In this document: positions 57,487 through 64,000 of the stretch, piece by piece
How the letters are laid out: each line of letters begins with the position of its first letter
Position numbering within the stretch: the first letter of the stretch is position 1
Assembly (NCBI RefSeq): GCF_003576475.1
Contig: NZ_QWGR01000017.1
Span: 1-64,000, forward strand
Direction: 5' to 3'
From: Maribellus luteus
Lineage (GTDB): Bacteria; Bacteroidota; Bacteroidia; Bacteroidales; Prolixibacteraceae
DNA: 64,000 nt
Notes under the pieces: model-generated
Databases searched by the model: none
What the model saw: the letters and a program-made list of their open reading frames with translations, nothing else
What the model was told of the DNA's origin: nothing
Program-made: the position numbers and the translations under genes

Positions 57487-58269
57487 ATGGAAAGAAAAAC
57501 ATGCGTGCTTTTTTGCCGCTGCAAGGCGGGTGTGATAAGCGCCGATTCGATGGATAAAATCGCGGAAGGGTTGAAGAATTTCGATACCGATGTTTTTGAA
57601 CTGCAGGACCTCTGCGCGATGACCATTCATGAAAAAGATGTGCTGAATACGATCGGAAAAGCGTTTCAGCAAACGATTGTTGTGGCTTGTTATCCGCGTG
57701 CTGTCCGAAATATGTTCCGGCAAAACGGGATTGAAATGGGCGATGTTGAGGTGCTGAATTTTAAGGAACTACCGGCTGAAAAGATCTTTTTGAAACTTGA
57801 GAATGACTACCAGATTCAAAAGGGAGAAGCGCGCTACCAGGTACAGATCACGGAATTGAATGTACCGGCCTGGTTTCCGGTGATCGACGAGTCGTTGTGT
57901 ACGCTTTGCGGAAAATGTGCCCGCTTTTGCCTGTTTGGCGTTTACAGTTACGACCGGAAAAGCCTGAAAGTGGTGGATCCGCTGGCGTGCAAAGATCAGT
58001 GCCCGGCCTGCGGACGTACGTGCCCCACTTCGGCCATTATGTTTCCGCGGCTGGCTGAAACCACGGTGTTGGCCGGCGACGAACCCAACGGACAAAAAAT
58101 GGCCATCGATAAGGGCAGCCTCCTCATGACCCTGAATGCGCGAAACCAGAACCGGCGCAACATTTTCAGACAGGGAGTTGTTGAACAGGCCGAAGAGGAG
58201 CGCAGAAAAGCCCTGGAAGAATTTAAAACGGGACTGGATTTTACACGGAATGATAAAAAGGATTCTTAA
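57487..58269 (+). CDS. Two-cluster 4Fe-4S protein, HdrA-N-terminus-like
   Basis: A 260-residue soluble protein. The N-terminal half (LFCRCKAG at 8-15; an IVVACYPRAVRNMF block near 64-77) resembles the N-terminal part of heterodisulfide-reductase HdrA-type proteins. The middle holds two 4Fe-4S motifs: C138-x2-C141-x2-C144-x3-C148 and C168-x3-C172-x2-C175-x3-C179. The C-terminal 60 residues are charged and helical. It could deliver electrons to the radical SAM enzyme encoded next. The frame begins at a TTG (57472); the ATG at 57487 is preferred. It overlaps the next gene by 20 bases. Confidence 0.75.
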   Translation: MERKTCVLFCRCKAGVISADSMDKIAEGLKNFDTDVFELQDLCAMTIHEKDVLNTIGKAFQQTIVVACYPRAVRNMFRQNGIEMGDVEVLNFKELPAEKIFLKLENDYQIQKGEARYQVQITELNVPAWFPVIDESLCTLCGKCARFCLFGVYSYDRKSLKVVDPLACKDQCPACGRTCPTSAIMFPRLAETTVLAGDEPNGQKMAIDKGSLLMTLNARNQNRRNIFRQGVVEQAEEERRKALEEFKTGLDFTRNDKKDS

Positions 58270-59425
58270 AAATACCGACAGAAAGTGCCTGTACAAATTT
58301 GTGTACAACATGGGGGTGAAAGGCTCGCTTAGTTTTGCGCGTTACCAGCGGCGACTGAAAAAAGGCGATTTCTTTCCGGCGTTTCATTTTATTTCGGTTA
58401 CCGACGATTGCAATCTGAATTGCCAGGGCTGCTGGGTGACGCATAAAAAGAAAAACGCCCGCATGTCGCCCGAAACACTGAACCGCATTATTGAAGAAAC
58501 CAAAGCAAAAGGTTCGTATTTTTTTGGAATACTGGGTGGTGAACCGCTCACCTACAAGCCGCTTTTGGAGGTGTTGCAGAAGCATCCGGATTGCTATTTT
58601 CAACTGTTTACCAACGGAACTTTACTGACTCCGGAAGTTGCCGGCGAGCTTCGAAAACTGGGGAACGTAACGCCGCTGATCAGTTTTGAAGGCGATGAAG
58701 TGGTGGCGGATGTCCGCAGGGGCGGAAAAGATGTGTTTCGCCGTACGGTGGAAGCCGTTGAAAATGCAACCAACGCAGGTTTGATCACCGGTGTGGCCAT
58801 GAGCGTTTGCAAATCGAACATCGACCTGGCGCTGTCGGCCGATTTTGTGAATTCGCTGATTCAGAAAAATGTGGCTTACCTCTGGTATTACATTTACCGC
58901 CCGGTGGGAGCCGATTCAACGGTTGAGTTGGCCTTGGATAAAGCGGAAATTCAAAAGTTGCGGCAGTTTATGGTGGATGCCCGTTCGCAATTTGATATTG
59001 CGATTATCGATGCCTACTGGGACCAGAACGGAAACGGACTTTGCCCGGCGGCTACCGGCCTGAGTCATCACATCAATGCTTCGGGTTTTGTGGAACCTTG
59101 TCCGGTCATCCAGTTTGCGGCCGAGAATGTAAACGACAAACCGCTGGAAAATATATACAGGGAATCTGCTTTCTTGAAGACCCTCCGAAATGATATTCCG
59201 CACAAAACCTCGGGGTGTATTGTGATGGAAGATCCGAACTGGCTGGTGGATATGGCAGAGCAACACAAGGCGGCTGACTCTTCCGGCAGGGAGAACGAAG
59301 CCGCACGTTTACGGGCAATGCCGCTGGTTCCGAGTCACGGTTCGGGGGTTCCGGTTCCGGAGAAAGGATGGATTTACCGCTTTGCCAAAAAACGCGCCTT
59401 TTTTGGATTGGGCGCTTACGGTTAA
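58250..59425 (+). CDS. Radical SAM enzyme of the isoprenoid-like cluster
   Basis: A 391-residue enzyme. The N-terminal block YNMGVKGSLSFARYQRRLKKG is followed by the cluster motif C54-x3-C58-x2-C61 and the LGGEPL SAM-binding block near 95-100. Later cysteines C265, C284 and C323 suggest a truncated SPASM-like site. It recalls in a general way the radical SAM enzymes that decorate hopanoids (HpnH type) but its motifs are not those of HpnH. Its gene start overlaps the 4Fe-4S gene, so the two should be coupled. Substrate unknown; the neighbouring cyclase product is a reasonable guess. Confidence 0.78.
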   Translation: MIKRILKNTDRKCLYKFVYNMGVKGSLSFARYQRRLKKGDFFPAFHFISVTDDCNLNCQGCWVTHKKKNARMSPETLNRIIEETKAKGSYFFGILGGEPLTYKPLLEVLQKHPDCYFQLFTNGTLLTPEVAGELRKLGNVTPLISFEGDEVVADVRRGGKDVFRRTVEAVENATNAGLITGVAMSVCKSNIDLALSADFVNSLIQKNVAYLWYYIYRPVGADSTVELALDKAEIQKLRQFMVDARSQFDIAIIDAYWDQNGNGLCPAATGLSHHINASGFVEPCPVIQFAAENVNDKPLENIYRESAFLKTLRNDIPHKTSGCIVMEDPNWLVDMAEQHKAADSSGRENEAARLRAMPLVPSHGSGVPVPEKGWIYRFAKKRAFFGLGAYG

Positions 59426-59431
59426 AAAAAT

Positions 59432-61003
59432 ATGACAGCAAAAAAACGCATATTGAAAGTCCCGACGGACAAGCGAATCCGTGAATTGTTGCGGAAGGAA
59501 GTCGTTTTGTTTGCTGAACAGAATAAAATTCTGCCACCGGCTTCTTTTGAGTTGCTGGAGGCAAAGTCGAGGGAACTGCTGTCTCAGCTGAATATGGATG
59601 AGGAGTTTCTTGATTTTACCATTGTTTTGCTGGGCAACGAAACCTGGCGCGAGGTGGTGAATGCGACGCCTTTTCACCGCCGTTTGCTGTTGCTGCCGCA
59701 GTGTTTGCGGAATAACCTGCAGTGCAAAGGGATTTTTGATGAGCTGGGTTTGATCTGTGCCGGCTGCAAAGGTTGCCAGATTGACGATATTATTGGAAAA
59801 GCCGAAGAACTGGGCTATTCAACACTGGTGGCCGAGGGAACAACGGTTGCCATTGGCCTGGTGGAAGAAGGTTCGATCGATGCGGTAATTGGCGTGAGTT
59901 GCATGCCGGTTTTGCAAAATTCGTTTGAGCCGGTTTCGCGGGCTGCTGTTCCGGTTATTGGGCTGCCGCTGTTGTACAACGGTTGCAGCAATACTTCGCT
60001 CGACTACGACTGGTTGTTTTCCGAGATTGATCAGATCACAGATAAAGCCGAATCAAGGCCACTTTCGGTTTCGGTGATCAGAAACCAGGTGGAAGAATAC
60101 TTTACGGAAGAGAAGCTAAAAAAATATTTCTCCGGGCACACCGAAACCGAGCAACTGGCCCGGACTACCATGGCTTTGGGCGGGCAACGGATGCGTCCTT
60201 TGCTGGCGCTGCTTGCGTATCAGTCCTATTCAGAAGAAATTCAGGAGGAAGTACAGCAGGCGTTGGCAGTGATCATCGAGTGTTTTCACAAAGCTTCGCT
60301 GGTGCACGATGACATTCAGGACGACGAGGATTTTCGTTACGATCAGCCTGCGTTGCATAAAACGGCCGGAATCCCGGTGGCTATCAACATTGGTGATTAC
60401 CTGATCGGTAAAGGTTACCAGTTGCTGGCAGGTGCTCCGTGCGATTCAAAAGTAAAGGCCGAGTGCCTGAAAGTGGTGGCCAACTCACACCTGAATTTGT
60501 CGGAAGGACAGGGTGCTGACATTCTTTTGTCGCAGAATATCGCGCAAAAATCAGTAGATGATATTTTGAAGATATTTGAGCAAAAAACCGGGGAAGCCGT
60601 GAAAGTGGCGCTGCTAACCGGTGCCATTGCCGGAAATGCTCCGGAAAAGGAATTGGCAGTTTTGGCTCAGTTTGCCGAATATTTTGGCATTGCCTACCAG
60701 ATTCGTGACGATTTGAATGAACTCCGCGAAGTTAACGACCGGAAGCATGCTTTTGATTTTCCGTTCCTGTTGTCGTTGCTAAAACAAAGTATCAACGGAC
60801 ATTCTCCGTCGTTTTCAGAAATCATTCAAAGCGGTAATTTTGACGTGCTGCTTGAGCGTTTCAATATTCATGAAACGGAAACAACGGCAGATAAATACCT
60901 GGACGAATATGTGCAAAGGTGTTACGCCGAGCTCAATCGGCTGGAGAACCGGAAGCTGCGGCTGAGTTTGTACGGAGTGATGGGTAAAGTATTCAAATCG
61001 TAG
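59432..61003 (+). CDS. DUF116 / polyprenyl diphosphate synthase fusion protein
   Basis: A 523-residue protein with two parts. Residues about 25-200 are DUF116-like, with cysteines C91, C98, C109, C112, C115 (CAGCKGC) and C157 that could bind a metal cluster. Residues about 215-520 are a trans-isoprenyl diphosphate synthase: GGQRMRP near 250, first Asp-rich motif D293-D-I-Q-D-D298, GDYLIGKGYQLL near 321, and a second motif D426-D-L-N-E430, with Glu where Asp is usual. The synthase part should chain-elongate allylic diphosphates with IPP. The fusion itself looks intact, with no internal restart or frameshift. It starts six bases after the radical SAM gene. Confidence 0.85.
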   Translation: MTAKKRILKVPTDKRIRELLRKEVVLFAEQNKILPPASFELLEAKSRELLSQLNMDEEFLDFTIVLLGNETWREVVNATPFHRRLLLLPQCLRNNLQCKGIFDELGLICAGCKGCQIDDIIGKAEELGYSTLVAEGTTVAIGLVEEGSIDAVIGVSCMPVLQNSFEPVSRAAVPVIGLPLLYNGCSNTSLDYDWLFSEIDQITDKAESRPLSVSVIRNQVEEYFTEEKLKKYFSGHTETEQLARTTMALGGQRMRPLLALLAYQSYSEEIQEEVQQALAVIIECFHKASLVHDDIQDDEDFRYDQPALHKTAGIPVAINIGDYLIGKGYQLLAGAPCDSKVKAECLKVVANSHLNLSEGQGADILLSQNIAQKSVDDILKIFEQKTGEAVKVALLTGAIAGNAPEKELAVLAQFAEYFGIAYQIRDDLNELREVNDRKHAFDFPFLLSLLKQSINGHSPSFSEIIQSGNFDVLLERFNIHETETTADKYLDEYVQRCYAELNRLENRKLRLSLYGVMGKVFKS

Positions 61004-61004
61004 C

Positions 61005-61838
61005 GTGACCGGAAAACAAGCATACCAACCCGTATTTCATCAGTTTATTTCCGAAGTTGAAAATGGATTTTTACTGCTCGATGAAACCAGCCGGGCAGAG
61101 GTAATTGCCTTTGTAAAATCACAGCAACACAATTCCGGTGCTTTTTCTAACCGCGCCGGAAATCCCGATTGGTATTATTCGCTGTTTGGAAGCTGGCTGT
61201 CGGTGGCCTTAAAGCAGGAGGAGCAGCAAAAAAATCTGGGGAAGTTTACATCCGCTGTTCAGCCTGCACCCGAAAAAGTAGTCGATAAGTTTTCTTGCCT
61301 GCTGATCAACCGGATATTGGGAAACGATGTAAAAAAGCCATCCCTTTTTAAGTTGATCGGATGGATTCGAAAAGGAGGTAAAAACCTGAATACAGCCTAC
61401 CAGTTTTTTCTTTTTATGCTGAGTTTTGATGCACTCTATGGCAAAAACCGGCTGGCTTATGGGGGAGTTCGGCTTTTTCTGAATTTTTACAGACCCACAG
61501 GAAATTTGCCTTGCAGTTTTTTTGCTTCCCTGCTTTTTGCCCGTTTCCTGACCGGGAAGAAACTGAGTGGGGAAGTGGCTGTTTTGATGGATTATTTTGA
61601 AAGCGGAAAAGGATTTAAAGTATTCCCCGAGCAGGAAAATGCGGATCTGCTTTCAACCGCTGTGGCACTTTTTGTTCTGAAAAAAGTGGGAGCCGATCTT
61701 CGGCTGGTGATTCCCGATTGTTTGAATTTGGTGCAGGATAACTACGAAAAAGGAGCTTTTTTGTCGGGCGATGGCGATTCTTCCCAAGATTTGGAATATA
61801 CTTTTTATGGATTGCTAACTTTGGGATTGCTTTCATAA
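61005..61838 (+). CDS. Small alpha/alpha-toroid (prenyltransferase/squalene-oxidase repeat-like) protein
   Basis: A 277-residue helical protein with GTG start. The segment VKSQQHNSGAFSNRAGNPDWYYSLFG (split here as VKSQQHNSGAF and NPDWYYSLFG) near residues 38-65 and the end SSQDLEYTFYGLLTLGLLS look like the QxxxGxF / D-x-E-x-x-Y elements of prenyltransferase beta-subunit or cyclase toroids. No DxDD acid motif is present. It may form a heteromer with, or a binding partner for, the larger cyclase encoded one base downstream. No function can be assigned alone. Confidence 0.65.
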   Translation: MTGKQAYQPVFHQFISEVENGFLLLDETSRAEVIAFVKSQQHNSGAFSNRAGNPDWYYSLFGSWLSVALKQEEQQKNLGKFTSAVQPAPEKVVDKFSCLLINRILGNDVKKPSLFKLIGWIRKGGKNLNTAYQFFLFMLSFDALYGKNRLAYGGVRLFLNFYRPTGNLPCSFFASLLFARFLTGKKLSGEVAVLMDYFESGKGFKVFPEQENADLLSTAVALFVLKKVGADLRLVIPDCLNLVQDNYEKGAFLSGDGDSSQDLEYTFYGLLTLGLLS

Positions 61839-61839
61839 A

Positions 61840-63657
61840 ATGGACAAAGAGAAGATACATCATCAGCTAAATGAAGTAGGCCGGATGCTGGCCTTGAAAC
61901 TCAACCCGGAGGGATATTGGGAAGGCGGGCTTTCTTCCAGTGCGCTGGGAGTGGCGGTGGCGGTGGCTGCCCTGCATTTTGACGATCCGCAAAAGAATTC
62001 GGATGGCATTCAGCGTGGAATCCGGTGGCTGCAGCAGAACATTAACAGCGATGGCAGTTACGGCGATACCCCGGAGAGTCCGGGAAACGTGAGTACGAGT
62101 TTGCTGGTTTATGCAGCGTTGAACCTTTATTCGGCAAAGGAAAAGGCGGTAAGGGAAACGCAGCAGAAAACTGCGGGCTATTTGAAGGCCCTGAAGATTG
62201 ATGTGAATTCTCCGCAAGTGGCTGAATTTATTTTGGCGCACTATCAGAAAGACTATACGTTTTCGGTGCCGATCCTGGCGATGTGCGGATTGTGTGGTGT
62301 GCCCGGAGAAGACGCGTTCCGGCATATTCCGCAACTTCCTTTTGAACTTTCTCTGTTGCCGCGGCCTTTTTATCGTTTGCTGAACCTGAGCGTGGTGAGT
62401 TACGCCATTCCGGCGCTGGTGGCCGTGGGAATTGTAATCTTCAAAAAGAAAAAATCCAATCGTTTCGGGCGCTTTGTCCGGCGATTTTCCATCCCAAGAG
62501 CGATGCGGATCTTGCACCGGATGTTGCCCGAGAGTGGTGGTTTTCTGGAGGCCGTTCCTTTAACGGCTTTTGTTGCGCTGAGTCTGATCAACTCCGGTTT
62601 TGGCGATACTGAAGTGGTTCGGAAAGGCATTCAGTTTTTAAAACGCACACAACGTGAAGACGGCGGATGGCCCATCGATGTGGATCTTTCAACCTGGGTG
62701 ACATCGCTTTCGGTAAAAGCTTTTCGATCAAATTTAAGTGGCTTTCTGACTACCGACCAGGAAGACGATATTGCCGATCATTTTAAACTGATCCAGAACG
62801 ACCGGGTTCATCCGTTTAACGGTACTGTTCCGGGAGGCTGGGGCTGGACCAGTTTTTCGGGTTCGGTGCCTGATGGGGACGACACGCCCGGGGTGATACT
62901 GGCTCTGCTGAATCTTGAGCCCGAACGGCAGGTAAAAAATGAAATTCTGAACGGAGCCCGGTGGCTGAAGAAGCTGCAGAACAGCGATGGCGGATTTCCG
63001 ACCTTTTCGCGCGGCTGGGGAAAACTGCCCTTTGATCAGAGTTGTTCCGATTTAACCGGACACTGTTTGCTGGCGGTGTCTGCGGTGTTGGAAACCTACC
63101 GGGATGAAATACGAAACAAGGATGTGCGTGCGTTGAAAGCCATTTTTGAGCGTGTCTTAAAATACCTGGAACACAAGCAGTCGGCAGATGGGAGCTGGGT
63201 GCCGCTTTGGTTTGGAAATCAGTCGGCGGGAGATCACTCTAACCCCGTGTACGGAACAGCCAAAGTGGTGACTTATTTAAAAGATGCCTTAACGCATAAC
63301 TGGCATTCGGAAGATGTCCAAAACAGGCTTAAACATTTGATTAAAGGCGGGCAGGCTTTTTTGCTGTTGGTGCAAAATGAAGACGGAAGCTGGGGGGGCG
63401 GAAAAAATATTTCGGGGACCATTGAAGAAACTTCGCTGGCTGTGTCTGCGCTTGTTTCGGACAAAAATACAGCCGTTTGCATGAACGGGCACCGCTGGCT
63501 TGAAACGTATATTCAGAAAAACGGGTTTAAACCCGCGCCTATCGGGCTTTATTTTGCCTCGCTTTGGTACGACGAAGCTTTGTATCCCGTAACTGCTTAC
63601 CTGGAAGCGCTCAGCAGAACCTGTGAACAGTTCGCTGCTGAGGCCGTTACAACCTGA
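61840..63657 (+). CDS. Squalene-hopene cyclase-like class II terpene cyclase
   Basis: A 605-residue protein with several QW-type repeats (about 63-76, 266-280, 375-389, 442-458 and 507-520, each ending Asp-Gly-x-[Trp/Phe/Tyr]) that build an alpha/alpha toroid. The class II acid motif is intact as D345-G-D347-D348-T (DxDD). The block DGSWVPLWFGN...VYGT near 450-472 matches the squalene-hopene cyclase C-terminal signature. A hydrophobic stretch with Lys after it (about 188-205) resembles the membrane channel of that enzyme. It should protonate and cyclise a polyprenyl substrate. About 30 residues shorter than typical squalene-hopene cyclases, so the substrate may differ. Confidence 0.82.
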   Translation: MDKEKIHHQLNEVGRMLALKLNPEGYWEGGLSSSALGVAVAVAALHFDDPQKNSDGIQRGIRWLQQNINSDGSYGDTPESPGNVSTSLLVYAALNLYSAKEKAVRETQQKTAGYLKALKIDVNSPQVAEFILAHYQKDYTFSVPILAMCGLCGVPGEDAFRHIPQLPFELSLLPRPFYRLLNLSVVSYAIPALVAVGIVIFKKKKSNRFGRFVRRFSIPRAMRILHRMLPESGGFLEAVPLTAFVALSLINSGFGDTEVVRKGIQFLKRTQREDGGWPIDVDLSTWVTSLSVKAFRSNLSGFLTTDQEDDIADHFKLIQNDRVHPFNGTVPGGWGWTSFSGSVPDGDDTPGVILALLNLEPERQVKNEILNGARWLKKLQNSDGGFPTFSRGWGKLPFDQSCSDLTGHCLLAVSAVLETYRDEIRNKDVRALKAIFERVLKYLEHKQSADGSWVPLWFGNQSAGDHSNPVYGTAKVVTYLKDALTHNWHSEDVQNRLKHLIKGGQAFLLLVQNEDGSWGGGKNISGTIEETSLAVSALVSDKNTAVCMNGHRWLETYIQKNGFKPAPIGLYFASLWYDEALYPVTAYLEALSRTCEQFAAEAVTT

Positions 63658-63662
63658 AAGTT

Positions 63663-64000
63663 ATGGAAGGGATGAAAGAACGTGCGGTTATTGCAGAAGC
63701 TGAAAGCATCGGATTCAGTGCAAATCACAGAACCATCCTTCAGCCCGTCAGCTTGAAGATAAGAATTGGAGAGTGCGTTGTAATTACCGGTGCTTCGGGT
63801 AGTGGAAAGACTACTTTGGCCAGGCTTCTTTCCGGTGATTTACAACCGACGCATGGAGTGATGCGCTGGAATGAAAGCAAGAGCGTGGTTTTTGTTTCGC
63901 AACAAGACCATTTTATTGCATCTGCCGGTTTGCGCACCACGTATTACGGGCAGCGCTATGAAAGTTCCAACGAAGAAGGAATTCCGACCGTGCACGAATT
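63663..64000 (+). CDS. ABC transporter ATP-binding protein (partial, runs off window)
   Basis: The first 112 codons of an ATPase, five bases after the cyclase gene. Walker A is GASGSGKTT near residue 43-51 and a Q-loop-like FVSQQDHF lies near 78-85; the following GLRTTYYGQRY segment recalls the ModF-like double-cassette ATPases of Bacteroidota. No membrane component is visible before the window edge. It may export the cluster product, or it may be a neighbouring unrelated gene; only the downstream sequence can tell. Confidence 0.75.
   Translation, partial: MEGMKERAVIAEAESIGFSANHRTILQPVSLKIRIGECVVITGASGSGKTTLARLLSGDLQPTHGVMRWNESKSVVFVSQQDHFIASAGLRTTYYGQRYESSNEEGIPTVHE

Noticed and set aside
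57487-63657. Standard hopanoid operon
   Set aside because: No squalene synthase genes (hpnC/D/E), no HpnH motif pattern and no sterol-type genes; the DUF116 fusion and 4Fe-4S protein do not belong to known hopanoid loci.

Overview
The window reads as a chromosomal segment of a Bacteroidota bacterium, most likely of the Marinilabiliales/Prolixibacteraceae type. Support comes from a SusC/SusD pair, a Porin_10-type outer-membrane protein, a DUF4831 lipid-surface-type protein, the gene order purH-mreBCD-PBP2-rodA, an rsmA-mgtE couple, and several promoters with the Bacteroidota -7 element TAnnTTTG. The lineage below phylum is inference only.

Layout. 1-78: the 3' end of a 5S rRNA gene and its terminator. 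224-8800: porin, Nudix hydrolase, two FtsX-type permeases, a flippase-like membrane protein, rsmA and mgtE. 9018-16282: purH followed by the cell-shape and elongation operon mreB-mreC-mreD-PBP2-rodA, with overlapping or closely spaced genes. 16525-22840: metabolic singletons (KamA-like radical SAM, AcpH, a PfkB-family protein lacking the usual catalytic Asp, a DUF1338 protein, PPK2, an ATP-grasp-like protein). 23175-27981: an orphan SusC/SusD nutrient-uptake pair. 28181-44737: EamA transporter, pgi, a divergent glycerol module (gpsA against glpK-glpF), a DUF2817 peptidase-like protein, DUF819 and POT transporters, two secreted alpha/beta hydrolases, a membrane-tethered receiver-only response regulator, the NAD(P)HX repair enzyme and a HAD phosphatase. 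45183-53627: an uncharacterised radical SAM protein, aat, DUF4831, an MFS transporter, pepD, a HAD-type lipoprotein and a VOC protein. Three kinds of intergenic repeat fall in this part or near it.

The last 10 kb is the accessory part. A large A+T-rich gene (53638-57255) encodes an N-terminal SIR2 NADase-like domain followed by a long helical region, the architecture of single-gene anti-phage defence-associated sirtuins. Divergent from it, 57487 to beyond 64000, is a tightly packed six-gene cluster: a double 4Fe-4S protein, a radical SAM enzyme, a fusion of DUF116 with a polyprenyl diphosphate synthase, a small alpha/alpha-toroid protein, a squalene-hopene-cyclase-like protein with an intact DxDD acid motif, and an ABC ATPase cut by the window edge. 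Together they suggest a pathway that builds a polyprenyl diphosphate or related isoprenoid, cyclises it and modifies it by radical chemistry. I do not recognise this cluster as a described system, and it is the strongest candidate for something new here.

No tRNA, insertion sequence, integrase or CRISPR array was seen. All calls come from reading the sequence; no database search was possible.
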